DNA from: CAYIYO01 sp964367715
Lineage (GTDB): Bacteria; Chlamydiota; Chlamydiia; Chlamydiales; Criblamydiaceae
Direction of reading: 5' to 3'
DNA length: 64,000 nucleotides
NCBI GenBank assembly: GCA_964367715.1
Contig: CAYIYO010000001.1
Location: 1 to 64,000 of the forward strand
The notes beneath the pieces are model-generated. The model ran no database searches, was not told the DNA's origin, and worked only from the letters and a program-made list of their open reading frames with translations. Made by a program: the position numbers and the translations under genes. Below, in pieces: positions 16,435 through 27,940 of this stretch (positions are counted from its first letter, which is position 1; each line of letters begins with the position of its first letter).

Positions 16435-18072
16435 ATGTTACTTGATGATTATGAAGAATTTACGGAAAGCCAGCTTAAGGTGTTGGAACGTTATGTCACC
16501 AATACTTCTGGTCACATTTTCGTTTTGAGAAACCTTCCAGAAGTCATTAAGGGGGCTCTTTTTTCCCGCTACTCCCGTTCCACCCTGGGACTGCGCTCTC
16601 TTTTATTAAAAGAATTTATTAGCAACAATGAAGAGTCAGCGTTTTCAGGCATCACGGGAGATTCGGGTGACGAAGGACATAATGCCGACCAAGCAGCAGC
16701 GATTAAAAAGGCACAAAGCTTTTATGATCGTATCTTGGATGGTTATGGGGATGATTCGATTGGAGAATTAGGCGGCGCACACTTAGCAATTGAGAACGTG
16801 TCGATGCTCGCAGCAAAGATGTTAGAAGATTCACGCATTGGAGGCTCTCCACTAGAGAAGTCGACCCGTTACATCTATTTTGATCAAAAGGTTAACGATC
16901 AATATCTATTCTATCGCGAACCGATTCTAATGACCTCCGCATTTCGTGATTCATATGTTGATACGTGCAATATGTTGTTTGAAACCTATAGCAAAATGAT
17001 TCCTCCTTTAACCGCGATGATCGAAAAGAAAATGCCGCGTGATCCAAACGTCTCTAAAGTCGCCTACACCGCAGCATTGCGTGCAAAGGTTCTCGACTGT
17101 TTGAGAGGAATTCTTCCTGCAGGCGCTCTTACAAACATGGGTGTGTACGGCAACGGACGCTTTTTTGAAGGTCTTATTCACAAACTTCACTGCAGTCCAT
17201 TGGCAGAGATGCAGGACATAGGAAAACGCACATTCGAAGAACTTGAAAAAGTATTACCTTCCTTTGTACGTCGAGCAGATCTCCATCACCGCACGCACCA
17301 AAACTACCACCGCTTCTTCGAAGCGATGAAGACAGATATTGGCGAAGCCGTTCAAAATTATACAAAATTTCCTGCGCGCGCCATGCAGCCGGGTATCTCT
17401 CTTTTGAGTGCAGATACAGGCTCTCCACAAAAAGTGGCTGCCGCCCTTTTATACGAAGGCTGCGATAAGGGTCTTAACGATCTATTAGAGTATTGCAATA
17501 CCCTTTCAGAAGAAGAGATCGAACGCATCTTAGAAGCAGGGTGTTCCGTCAGAGAAAACCGCCGCCACAAATCTCCACGCGCCCTTGAACACGCAAATTT
17601 CACCTTCGAAATTCTTGCCGACTTTGGCGCCTACCGCGATCTGCATCGCCATCGCATGCTGACACAAGAACGCCAACGTCTCTCTTGCGACTACGGATTC
17701 TATGTTCCAGAAGAAATTCTAGGAACAGAATTGGAAGCCGACTACACAAACGCGATGATAAAAGCAAAAGAAGTCTACGACGAAATTGCCGCCGCATTGC
17801 CGGAAGAAGCACAGTATGTGGTTCCGATGGCCTACAACGTGCGCTGGTACTTCCATATCAACCTCCGCGCCTTGCAGTGGATGTGCGAATTGCGCTCCGC
17901 TCCAGCAGGACATCCGAACTACCGCTTCATCGCCCAAGAAATGGCAAAACAAGTCAGCGAAAAGTTTCCTATGTTTGAACGCTATTTCCGCTTTGTTGAC
18001 TACGAAGGATACCAGCTAGGACGCATGGGCCAAGAGCAACGCCGTGTTGAAAAACAACACGCCGCCTCATAA
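16435..18072 (+). CDS. thyX: large ThyX-family flavin-dependent thymidylate synthase
   Basis: ThyX makes dTMP from dUMP using FAD and methylene-tetrahydrofolate. At 545 residues this is about twice the usual size and looks like two ThyX-related halves, as in chlamydial homologues. The N-terminal half has SRYSRSTLGLRS near residue 44. The C-terminal half has RHRMLTQERQRLS from Arg405, which keeps the RHR of the canonical RHRxxSxNxxSxR motif but diverges after it. Activity is therefore probable but not certain. GAGGAAATC precedes the ATG. The tyrP pair follows by 19 nt and may be in the same operon. No thyA is in the window. Confidence 0.82.
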   Translation: MLLDDYEEFTESQLKVLERYVTNTSGHIFVLRNLPEVIKGALFSRYSRSTLGLRSLLLKEFISNNEESAFSGITGDSGDEGHNADQAAAIKKAQSFYDRILDGYGDDSIGELGGAHLAIENVSMLAAKMLEDSRIGGSPLEKSTRYIYFDQKVNDQYLFYREPILMTSAFRDSYVDTCNMLFETYSKMIPPLTAMIEKKMPRDPNVSKVAYTAALRAKVLDCLRGILPAGALTNMGVYGNGRFFEGLIHKLHCSPLAEMQDIGKRTFEELEKVLPSFVRRADLHHRTHQNYHRFFEAMKTDIGEAVQNYTKFPARAMQPGISLLSADTGSPQKVAAALLYEGCDKGLNDLLEYCNTLSEEEIERILEAGCSVRENRRHKSPRALEHANFTFEILADFGAYRDLHRHRMLTQERQRLSCDYGFYVPEEILGTELEADYTNAMIKAKEVYDEIAAALPEEAQYVVPMAYNVRWYFHINLRALQWMCELRSAPAGHPNYRFIAQEMAKQVSEKFPMFERYFRFVDYEGYQLGRMGQEQRRVEKQHAAS

Positions 18073-18091
18073 TCCCCAAAGCTGAGGAACC

Positions 18092-19300
18092 ATGACAAAG
18101 GTAGGTGAAATAGAAAAAAAAGGAAGCGTTTTTGGAAGCGCCCTCCTTGTCGGCGGTACCTGCATTGGGGCAGGGATGCTTGGAATGCCAGTCGTCTCTG
18201 CAATGGCAGGATTCGTTCCTTCTGTTGTCATGTTCATCTGCAGCTGGCTCTTCATGCTAATCACCGGCCTTCTTGTTCTTGAAGTCACGTTGTGGTTTTC
18301 TAAAGAAGTGAACATCATCACCATGGCAGGAAAAACCCTCGGCCGTGCGGGTCAACTCTTGGGGTGGTGCCTCTTCCTCTTCCTCTTCTACTCGTTACTT
18401 GTTTCCTATGTCGCAGGAAGTGGACAGCTTGTTGCCGATTTTATTCATCAACTAGTTGGAATTTCCCTTCCACAGTGGGCAGGAAGCATGCTTTGTGTCG
18501 TCTGCTTTGGCGCCATTGTCTATTTAGGAGCGTTTGCTGTCGATACGATCAATCGCCTGTTAATGATGGGCCTTGTGTTGACCTATCTCTTACTTGTTGT
18601 GATTGGTCTTCCCCATATTGACCCTGCCCTTTTAGAACGCAGAGAATGGGCACACATGTTTTGGGGGATGCCTGTAATGATCATCTCCTTTGGCTATCAC
18701 AACCTCGTTCCAAGCCTTGTCACATATCTGCAGCGTGATGTCCTTCGTCTACGCCAAGCAATTATCATCGGAAGCTCGCTCCCACTCATCATCTATTTGC
18801 TTTGGGAAGGTCTTACATTGGGAATGATCCCTGCAGACGCATTTCGCGAAGCTATCGATGCAGGCTCTTTAGTGACACACACGTTAAAACAGTCAGCAGG
18901 CGGATCTTGGGTCGCTACTATCGCTCAATATTTTGCATTATTTGCTATTGTGACCTCATTCTTAGGCGTTTCTTTAAGCTTTGTCGATTTTCTTGCCGAC
19001 GGATTTAACATTAAAAAAAATCCGAAAGGAAAGCTCACTGTCTGCGTAATGACGTTTCTTCCTCCTCTCCTCTTTGCAATCGTCTATCCCAATGTCTTTG
19101 AAATGGCACTTCAATATGCCGGTGGATTCGGCGCAGTGATTCTTTTTGGTGTCCTTCCCGCATTGATGGTATGGAATGGACGGAAAAAGCATCCGAATGA
19201 TGCCCAAATGGTTCCGGGAGGAAAAACAACTCTTATGGGAGTCATTATCGTTGCGTTGGCAGTTTTTTCTATTCAATTATATAACGCGGTTAATTTCTAA
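18092..19300 (+). CDS. tyrP: aromatic amino-acid permease, TyrP family, copy 1
   Basis: A 402-residue inner-membrane transporter of the hydroxy/aromatic amino-acid permease family, expected to import tyrosine or tryptophan with protons. About eleven hydrophobic segments are visible. The first holds the family-type GTCIGAGMLGMPVV substrate/ion site, and FGYHNLVPSL lies near residue 205. The start has GAGG 7 nt upstream. It is followed 8 nt later by a second copy. Tandem tyrP genes are a known chlamydial arrangement and suggest dependence on host aromatic amino acids. Confidence 0.92.
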   Translation: MTKVGEIEKKGSVFGSALLVGGTCIGAGMLGMPVVSAMAGFVPSVVMFICSWLFMLITGLLVLEVTLWFSKEVNIITMAGKTLGRAGQLLGWCLFLFLFYSLLVSYVAGSGQLVADFIHQLVGISLPQWAGSMLCVVCFGAIVYLGAFAVDTINRLLMMGLVLTYLLLVVIGLPHIDPALLERREWAHMFWGMPVMIISFGYHNLVPSLVTYLQRDVLRLRQAIIIGSSLPLIIYLLWEGLTLGMIPADAFREAIDAGSLVTHTLKQSAGGSWVATIAQYFALFAIVTSFLGVSLSFVDFLADGFNIKKNPKGKLTVCVMTFLPPLLFAIVYPNVFEMALQYAGGFGAVILFGVLPALMVWNGRKKHPNDAQMVPGGKTTLMGVIIVALAVFSIQLYNAVNF

Positions 19301-19308
19301 GGTTTTTA

Positions 19309-20544
19309 ATGAATAGTACCCGACGTCTCATTGGCGGTATTCTTCTAGTTTCGGGAACGACAATTGGTGCAGCAATGCTCGCTCTTCCGGTTGTCACAGG
19401 GCTGGCCGGATTTTTCCCTTCGCTTATTTTATTTTTAGTTTACTGGGTGCTTTTGACCTACTCCGCATTTTTGATGTTGGAAGTCGCGTTATGGAGTCAT
19501 GAAGGAACGAATTTGACCACAATGGCGCGAATGACTTTAGGAAGGCCTGGAGAAATGATCAGCTGGACGGTTTACCTGTTTCTCCTATACGCGCTTACAA
19601 CGGCGTACCTTGCAGGCAGCAGCCGCATCGTTCTCGACTTTTTAGGCTTCTGCTGCGGGAAACCGGTTTCTACGTGGATAGGACCATTACCCCTACTTCT
19701 AATTTTCGGATTTTTTGTCTATAAAGGGACGCGTTTTGTCGACTATGCCAACCGATTTTTGATGTTGGGTCTGACAGCTATTTACATCATTCTCATTGTT
19801 CTGTTGGCTCCTCATGTCGAATGGGAGAAAATTAATTACATCGATTGGAAATACCTTTTGATAGGAAACTCCATCATCGCTACTTCCTTTGGTTTCCATA
19901 TCATCATCCCTACCTTAGCCACCTACCTTAAGCGCAATGTTTCCCAATTAAAAAAAGTACTTGTCATTGGCAGCATGATTCCTCTCTTCATCTATCTCAT
20001 ATGGGAACTGTTATCTCTTGGAGTCCTTCCACTTTACGGTTCTCATGGAATCATTCACGGATATTTACATGATGAAAATGGTGCCCACCTATTAGCAGAA
20101 ACGATGTCGAACAGCAGCATCGACCTTTTCGCACCCCTGTTTGCATTTTTTGCAATTGTAACCTCGTTTTTGGGAGTCTCCCTAAGTCTACGCGACTTTT
20201 TGGCGGATGGCCTAAAGATTAAAAAAACGACGGGATCTGGTGGAATCATTCTTTATCTTCTCACCTTTTTGCCGACACTTATTGTTCTCTACATGAATCC
20301 CTATCTCTTTTTGTCCGCTCTTGAATTTGCCGGAGCCTTTGGTGTCATGATCCTGCTTTGTATTTTCCCAGCGTTGATGGTATGGCGCGGACGTTATGTG
20401 CTACACCTTCCTTCTACCTACAGGGCACCAGGAGGCAAAGCAACTCTAATGGGGGTCATCATTTTTTCAATGCTGATTGTCGTCCTAGAAGTAGCAAACA
20501 AATCAGGAATCACTAGAGAATTGATTAATCAACTAGCCCCATAA
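19309..20544 (+). CDS. tyrP: aromatic amino-acid permease, TyrP family, copy 2
   Basis: Paralogue of the preceding gene, 411 residues, with the same layout: GTTIGAAMLALPVVTG in the first membrane helix, SFGFHIIIPTL near residue 195, and the shared ending GGKATLMGVII. The two copies have diverged substantially, so they may differ in substrate preference (tyrosine against tryptophan). AAGG lies just upstream of the ATG, and the spacing of 8 nt to copy 1 implies cotranscription. The stop lies 4 nt from the end of the convergent gene at 20549. Confidence 0.92.
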   Translation: MNSTRRLIGGILLVSGTTIGAAMLALPVVTGLAGFFPSLILFLVYWVLLTYSAFLMLEVALWSHEGTNLTTMARMTLGRPGEMISWTVYLFLLYALTTAYLAGSSRIVLDFLGFCCGKPVSTWIGPLPLLLIFGFFVYKGTRFVDYANRFLMLGLTAIYIILIVLLAPHVEWEKINYIDWKYLLIGNSIIATSFGFHIIIPTLATYLKRNVSQLKKVLVIGSMIPLFIYLIWELLSLGVLPLYGSHGIIHGYLHDENGAHLLAETMSNSSIDLFAPLFAFFAIVTSFLGVSLSLRDFLADGLKIKKTTGSGGIILYLLTFLPTLIVLYMNPYLFLSALEFAGAFGVMILLCIFPALMVWRGRYVLHLPSTYRAPGGKATLMGVIIFSMLIVVLEVANKSGITRELINQLAP

Positions 20545-20548
20545 TAAT

Positions 20549-20932
20549 CTAGAGACGTGCTTTGAGAAGAGGAATAATATCGTATCCCATCTTTTTATAA
20601 GGGTGAGCATCTTTTAAACTTGTAATGAGTTTTGCCAAATGTTCGACTCGAATTACAGTTTCAATTTTTTCTTCCTCTGCAGTACTAATCAGATAATCGC
20701 TTATTTTTCCATTTCGCATTTCTTTGAATCGCGCAGTCACAGAAGTTGTGACGCTACAATGACTATAGTTTCCTATCTTACCTCCGCAATGTTCCGCAAT
20801 AATTTCTCGCATTCTATCCCCGCTTGATTTAGGACAAAAAAGAACAAATTTAACCTTTTTTGATGAGTAAATAATAGAATTGTCAGGTTTTCCGCAGGAG
20901 CATGAGCAGTTATGAGTAGTAATTGATGACAT
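20549..20932 (-). CDS. stand-alone NIF3-insert / PII-like domain protein
   Basis: The 127-residue protein matches the PII/CutA-like domain usually inserted in the middle of NIF3-family (YqfO) metal proteins: a strand resembling KFVLFCP, then GGKIGNYSHCS, and a C-terminal AHPYKKMGYDI. Here the domain occurs without the NIF3 halves. The N-terminus, TTHNCSCSCGK, adds a cysteine cluster that could bind metal. The function is unknown; a trimeric CutA-like assembly is a guess. No clear ribosome binding site is seen. Confidence 0.72.
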   Translation of the reverse strand: MSSITTHNCSCSCGKPDNSIIYSSKKVKFVLFCPKSSGDRMREIIAEHCGGKIGNYSHCSVTTSVTARFKEMRNGKISDYLISTAEEEKIETVIRVEHLAKLITSLKDAHPYKKMGYDIIPLLKARL

Positions 20933-21095
20933 AAAACAAATCCAATTTTTAATTGTTTATTTGGGTTGTGAAATAAAATCTTATACAAGATGTAAGAATT
21001 TTCTTATACTTATTTGTGATTTAATTTTGAGTAAGCCGTCGACAGACAATTTTGAAGCTGGTAAAATTAGCAATATTCTTACAAAATAGGTGACC

Positions 21096-22169
21096 ATGAC
21101 AGAGCAAAAGAAAAGAATTTTGACAGGCGACCGCCCTACCGGCGCATTGCATTTAGGACATTATGTAGGATCGCTTAAAAATCGTGTCGAAATGCAAGAT
21201 AAATACGAATGTTACTTCATCATCGCAGACCTTCACACGCTCACAACACGTCCAGAAAAAGATAAAATTTTAGGCATTCGTGAAAATGTTCGTGAAATGG
21301 TGCTAGACTATCTTGCCTGTGGAATAGATCCCTCGAAATCAATTATTTATTTACAGTCTGCTGTTCCTGCAGTCTACGAACTCAACCTCATCTTCGAAAT
21401 GATGATCTCTCTAAATCGTCTAACCGGACTTCCTAGCATTAAAGAAATGGCGCGCAATGCCCATATTGAACCTGAAAGCATTCCTTTTGGCCTGATCGGA
21501 TACCCCGTTCTTCAATCAGCAGACATCCTCATGGGGCGCGCTAACTACGTTCCAGTCGGCAAGGATAATGAAGCCCATGTCGAACTCACACGTGATATCG
21601 CCCGTCGCTTCAACCTTTGCTATGGGGAAGTCTTTCCTATTCCTACGCCTATTTTAAGCGCGGTTCCAACACTCATCGGAACGGATGGAAAAGGAAAAAT
21701 GAGTAAATCTGCAGACAATTGCATTTACCTAAGGGATGATGCAAAAACTGTGGAGAAGAAGGTGCGTGGAATGTATACCGACCCGAATCGCGTTCAAGCA
21801 AATGTTCCAGGCACTGTTGAAGGGAACCCTGTCTTTATCTATCACGATGTCTTTAATCCTAATAAAGAAGAAGTCGATGCCCTTAAAGAAAGATACCGCT
21901 TAGGGACCGTCGGCGATGTCGAAGTAAAAGAAAAACTGACGATTGCGTTGAATAATTTCTTAGAGCCTATTCGCGAACGACGCAAAGTATTTGCCGAAGA
22001 TAAAGGCTTAGTAGAACAAGTCATCTATGAAGGCACGTTGCGTATGCAAGAGATCGCCAATGCGACGATTAAAGAAATGCGCAGTGCCATGGGATTGATG
22101 GGAGGATGGAACAAAATTTCGCGTACCGCTCGCGACCGCATCGCTGCCAACAAGACAGACGTTGTGTAA
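21096..22169 (+). CDS. trpS: tryptophan--tRNA ligase
   Basis: TrpS charges tRNA-Trp. The class I synthetase motifs are HLGH at about residues 19-22 (within [11 protein letters not shown]) and KMSKS at about 201-205. The length of 357 residues is typical. I chose the ATG at 21096 over the in-frame GTG at 21090 because the latter forms part of the AGGTGA ribosome binding region. The gene stands alone; its upstream 160 bp contains AT-rich sequence but no recognised leader peptide. Confidence 0.95.
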   Translation: MTEQKKRILTGDRPTGALHLGHYVGSLKNRVEMQDKYECYFIIADLHTLTTRPEKDKILGIRENVREMVLDYLACGIDPSKSIIYLQSAVPAVYELNLIFEMMISLNRLTGLPSIKEMARNAHIEPESIPFGLIGYPVLQSADILMGRANYVPVGKDNEAHVELTRDIARRFNLCYGEVFPIPTPILSAVPTLIGTDGKGKMSKSADNCIYLRDDAKTVEKKVRGMYTDPNRVQANVPGTVEGNPVFIYHDVFNPNKEEVDALKERYRLGTVGDVEVKEKLTIALNNFLEPIRERRKVFAEDKGLVEQVIYEGTLRMQEIANATIKEMRSAMGLMGGWNKISRTARDRIAANKTDVV

Positions 22170-22185
22170 GTGTTTCTGTAAGAGT

Positions 22186-22312
22186 TAACGCAGAGCCGCA
22201 GAGAGGAAAAGAGAAATTTAACACAGCGCTCACAGAGAAAAAATTCAATTTTTGTACTAGAAGAATTTTAAAAAAGAGACGCTTTCCTGTCTCTGTCGGC
22301 TCTGTGGTAAAA
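22186..22312. repeat. imperfect inverted repeat, CGCAGAG type
   Basis: The left arm, CGCAGAGCCGCAGAGAGGAA, pairs imperfectly with the right arm, TTCCTGTCTCTGTCGGCTCTG. Related CAGAG/CTCTG sequence occurs near 11798-11853. It fills most of the gap between the convergent trpS and secA. It may act as a terminator or be a decayed small repeat; neither is proven. Confidence 0.45.
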
Positions 22313-22379
22313 AATAATCTGATCTGTTTAGGAACTTACCCGAAAATCTCTCTAATTCTCTTTTTTCTCCCCTCCGTAA

Positions 22380-25300
22380 CTACTCTTCGTCGGACGAGTC
22401 TTTGTCGATGCCGCAGCACTTTTTGTATTTTTGGCCGCTGCCACATGGACAAGGATCATTACGTTTCAATTTAGGGCCAACGAGGATCGGCTCTTGCTTT
22501 GATGGGGGCGCCTGTTCAATGGACTCTGGATTTTCGAACGATTGCTGCTGTGACATTTCTTCCATATCATTAAGGAAAGAACGGCTGCGCTCCATTTGGA
22601 GTCCAGCAAGAAGATCCTGAATGCTCGTTTGTTGACGTTGCTGTACCATTTCAAAACGGAAGAGGTCGTGTGCAATTTCTTCACGCACATTGCGTCCCAG
22701 AGAATCAAATAGCTTGAACGCTTCGTGTTTGAATTCTGTCAGTGGATCTTTCTGAGCGCCTGTTCTGAGGTTGACGTCGGAGCGTAGATGGTCCATCGAC
22801 AACAAGTGCTCTTGCCACAGCTTATCGAATTTGCGAATCATTAGATTGCGCAACGCTTCGTTGACGTGGAATTCTCCAAATTGATTTCCTGAAGCTGCAA
22901 TTTTTGCTTTTTCATGGTCAAGTTTTTGTTCGAAGGCGACGATAATTTTTTCCGCTGCATGCGCAGACAGTTGTTCAATATCGCTTTCTTCATCTTCGAA
23001 TTCGAATTCTTTAAATGAAACGGGGAAATGCTCAGCTAGCCAATCGCGATAGCCCTCTGCATTCCACTCTTCGGTGCTTCCACGGTTGACAAAAAATTCT
23101 TCTGCCGCTTGTCCGCATACTGTGGTGAGCAGTTCGATAGCAAGAGGCGAGAGAGCTTCTGAATGAAGGATTTCATTACGGAATGCATAGACTTCTTGCC
23201 GTTGCTTATTCATCACATCATCGTATTCCAGCGTATGCTTTCTGACTGCTGCATTGCGCTGTTCGACGCGCTGCTGTGCGGTCTGGATAGAGCGATTAAG
23301 GATGTTAGCAGAAATTGGTTCACCTTCAGGAGGACGAAATTTTTGTAAAATTCCGGTCATGCGAGGAGAAGCAAATAGTCTGAGAAGAGAATCTTCAAAA
23401 GACATATAAAATTTTGAGCTTCCCGGATCTCCTTGACGCGCACAACGTCCGCGCAGCTGCCTGTCGATACGACGTGAAGGATGGCGTGTCGCCCCTATGA
23501 CATAGAGACCGCCCACCTGTGCCACTCCTGGGTTTAACTTGATGTCCGTTCCGCGCCCGGCCATGTTCGTTGCAATGGTAATCGCTGCGTGTGCTCCGGC
23601 CATAGAGATGATCTCTGCTTCACTTTCATGCTGTTTCGCATTTAAAACTGTGTGAGGAAGGTTATTTTGTTTAAATATGCGCGATAGTTTTTCGGATGCA
23701 TTAACGGAATCCGTTCCAATTAGAATGGCCCGCCCCTTTTCGTGTGCTTCTCGCACTTCTTTAACGATGGCGTTGTATTTTTCACGCTCTGTCATGTAGA
23801 TTTCATCGTTGTAGTCGACGCGTTTGCAAGGACGATGCGTCGGGATTTCCAACACTTCTAGTTTATACACTTGTTTGAGTTCTTGCGCCTCTGTTGAAGC
23901 TGTTCCTGTCATTCCTGCAAGCTTTTCGTACATGCGGAAATAGTTTTGCAGGGTGATCGTTGCATAGGTTTGTGTTTCTTTTTGAATTTCGACGCCTTCT
24001 TTTGCTTCAATCGCTTGGTGGAGACCGTCAGAGAAGCGTCGTCCAGGCTGAGGACGGCCGGTGTTTTCGTCGATGATGACGATTTTTCCGCTTTCAATGA
24101 TGTAATCGATGTCGCGCTCCATTAAAAGGTGGGCACGAAGAAGTTGACGAAGGTTGTGGGCACGTTCTTTGCGATGGGCATCATCTTCTTGGATGGCGAG
24201 CTTCGCTTGTGTTTTTGCATCTTTGTCGAGATCATCGTTAAGATCCAATTTTAAATATTCTTCGGCGAGATCTAACATCACAAAGTCATCGCGCAAGCTG
24301 TTATCCGCAGAAACGGTCGACCAGGTGTCAATTCCTTTGTCCGTTAATTCGTAGTCACTGCTCTTTTCGTCGATAGTAAGGTAAAGCTGGGATAAAATTT
24401 CTTTTTTTTCTGGTTTATTTTGGTCGGCATGAAAATAGAGATCGAGCTTATCCAGGGCAGCACGTAAATCCGGATTTTCTCTTACACGCTTAAGGATTTT
24501 ATTGCGCGGCGTCCCTTTTCCTACTAGCCATAACTTGCGTAACGCTTCTTCGCCATCTGCTGATTTAACCGCTTTTAAAGTTGCTGCGACTTCCTGCTCA
24601 TCATTTTCTTCATTCAGAAAAGGGCGCAGCACTTTAAATGCTTCGGAAGCAAGTTTATTGCAATAGTCGCGTTGTAGACGGACAAGGGCATTGACGCCTC
24701 CTTGTAACTCGTCGTACATCTGTCGGCTTACAGGAACTGGACCGGAGATAATGAGAGGGGTCCGTGCTTCGTCGATCAAGATACTGTCGACTTCATCGAT
24801 GATGGCAAAAAAATAGCCGCGTTGGACCTGCTCTTGCTTGTTTGTTGCCATAGAGTTGTCGCGCAAATAGTCGAATCCAAATTCAGAGGCAGTGCCGTAG
24901 ACAATATTTTTTGTATAAATTTCTTTACGTTCTTCTACAGGAACATCATTTGTTAGGACTCCAGTGGTCAATCCCAACCATCTTAAAACTGTTCCTACCC
25001 ACTCACAGTCACGCTTTGCTAAGTAGTCGTTGACGGTGATGAGGTGAACAGGTTTGTCGCTTAGTGCGTTTAGATAAAGAGGAAGAACCGCGGTTAATGT
25101 TTTTCCTTCTCCTGTTTGCATCTCGGCAACGCAGCCATTGTGCATGGCAATGCCGCCTACAAGTTGTACATCGAAAGGTACCATGTCCCACTTTTGATCA
25201 TAGCCAGAAACGTGAATCTCGGTTCCAGAAAGACGACGGCAGGCGCTCTTGACGACGGCATACGCTTCGATTAGAAGATCGTCGAGGGTCTCGCCCGCTT

Positions 25301-25460
25301 TGACGCGTTGTTGGAATTCGACCGTTTTTTGACGTAGCTGATCGTCGGACAAGGAATGTAATTTTTCCTCCGCCGCATTGATCTCTTTCACGATACTAAA
25401 ATATTTACGTACGCGTCGCTCTTGTGCTGTGCCAAAAATTTTTTTTAGAATTCCAAACAT
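22380..25460 (-). CDS. secA: preprotein translocase ATPase SecA
   Basis: SecA drives secretory proteins through SecYEG. The protein has 1026 residues, slightly longer than the usual 850-970. Visible are the helicase-type MQTGEGKTL Walker A near residue 112, VNDYLAKRD, the DEVDSILIDEA Walker B, TNMAGRGTDI and RQLRGRCARQGDPG in the second nucleotide-binding fold, and a C-terminal zinc tail RNDPCPCGSGQKYKKCCG. The extra length appears to lie in the segment after the Walker B block (roughly residues 235-400), an acidic, charged insertion. The gene stands alone between two repeat-bearing gaps. Confidence 0.97.
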   Translation of the reverse strand: MFGILKKIFGTAQERRVRKYFSIVKEINAAEEKLHSLSDDQLRQKTVEFQQRVKAGETLDDLLIEAYAVVKSACRRLSGTEIHVSGYDQKWDMVPFDVQLVGGIAMHNGCVAEMQTGEGKTLTAVLPLYLNALSDKPVHLITVNDYLAKRDCEWVGTVLRWLGLTTGVLTNDVPVEERKEIYTKNIVYGTASEFGFDYLRDNSMATNKQEQVQRGYFFAIIDEVDSILIDEARTPLIISGPVPVSRQMYDELQGGVNALVRLQRDYCNKLASEAFKVLRPFLNEENDEQEVAATLKAVKSADGEEALRKLWLVGKGTPRNKILKRVRENPDLRAALDKLDLYFHADQNKPEKKEILSQLYLTIDEKSSDYELTDKGIDTWSTVSADNSLRDDFVMLDLAEEYLKLDLNDDLDKDAKTQAKLAIQEDDAHRKERAHNLRQLLRAHLLMERDIDYIIESGKIVIIDENTGRPQPGRRFSDGLHQAIEAKEGVEIQKETQTYATITLQNYFRMYEKLAGMTGTASTEAQELKQVYKLEVLEIPTHRPCKRVDYNDEIYMTEREKYNAIVKEVREAHEKGRAILIGTDSVNASEKLSRIFKQNNLPHTVLNAKQHESEAEIISMAGAHAAITIATNMAGRGTDIKLNPGVAQVGGLYVIGATRHPSRRIDRQLRGRCARQGDPGSSKFYMSFEDSLLRLFASPRMTGILQKFRPPEGEPISANILNRSIQTAQQRVEQRNAAVRKHTLEYDDVMNKQRQEVYAFRNEILHSEALSPLAIELLTTVCGQAAEEFFVNRGSTEEWNAEGYRDWLAEHFPVSFKEFEFEDEESDIEQLSAHAAEKIIVAFEQKLDHEKAKIAASGNQFGEFHVNEALRNLMIRKFDKLWQEHLLSMDHLRSDVNLRTGAQKDPLTEFKHEAFKLFDSLGRNVREEIAHDLFRFEMVQQRQQTSIQDLLAGLQMERSRSFLNDMEEMSQQQSFENPESIEQAPPSKQEPILVGPKLKRNDPCPCGSGQKYKKCCGIDKDSSDEE

Positions 25461-25579
25461 TTCGCTCTACTTCTTTTAAGATTCATTTACATATCGATTG
25501 TATGTCACTCTCTCTATTTAATTCAATCCCTCTACCCCGATATTCCTTAAAGAAGTTTGAATAACTCTCTGTTTTCGTG

Positions 25580-25627
25580 TATACACAAGTGAAATCAAAA
25601 ATCGGTTTTTGAATTCACTTGTGTATT
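25580..25627. repeat. short palindromic element, arm type A, 48 bp
   Basis: It begins TATACACAAGTGAAATC and ends GAATTCACTTGTGTATT, a near-perfect palindrome with ATCGG near the centre. It lies in the divergent gap between secA and uvrB, 31 bp before the uvrB start. Transcribed, it would form a hairpin in the uvrB 5' leader. Confidence 0.85.
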
Positions 25628-25657
25628 CAATTAATTGAGATATTAAGGAGAGCGGTT

Positions 25658-27667
<2,010 letters not shown>

Positions 27668-27712
27668 TTGCTTTTATTTGCCTTGAAGGATATGATGGGT
27701 CTTCCTTTTTGC

Positions 27713-27800
27713 GGAGGGGTGTCTGAGCGGCCGAAAGAGCACGCCTGGAAAGTGTGTGTACGCTAACCCCGTACCGTGGGTTCGAATCCCACCCCCTCCG
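27713..27800 (+). tRNA. tRNA-Ser(GGA)
   Basis: Acceptor arms GGAGGGG and CCCCTCC pair fully. The T arm is GTGGG-TTCGAAT-CCCAC. The anticodon loop CTGGAAA gives anticodon GGA, reading UCC and UCU. A long variable arm, as expected for class II serine tRNA, follows the anticodon stem. The CCA end is encoded at 27801-27803. Confidence 0.95.
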
Positions 27801-27840
27801 CCATTTTCTTTAAGCTCCTATTTCTGCTCCTCGGTATATA

Positions 27841-27854
27841 TTCACTTGTGTATA
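27841..27854. repeat. partial type A palindrome (one arm end)
   Basis: TTCACTTGTGTATA is the terminal part of a type A arm without its partner. It lies between tRNA-Ser and the F-box gene, matching a second lone arm at 28720-28742 on the other side of that gene. Confidence 0.6.
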
Positions 27855-27940
27855 GTCAATTTATATTTTTTCTTCTTGTTTTTTTATTATTAATTCATGA
27901 TAATTCCCTTAAAAAATTTAATGAGAATGAGAGCGTGTAT

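Noticed and set aside
25619..25657. Longer uvrB beginning at an upstream TTG
   Set aside because: The extra residues lie in the palindromic repeat and leader; AAGGAG sits correctly before the TTG at 25658, where the usual UvrB N-terminus begins.
27776..27940. Upstream extension of the F-box gene with hydrophobic residues, looking like a signal or membrane segment
   Set aside because: It overlaps the tRNA-Ser(GGA) 3' end and a repeat fragment, and its hydrophobic character comes from T-rich intergenic DNA. The ATG at 27941 is a better start.
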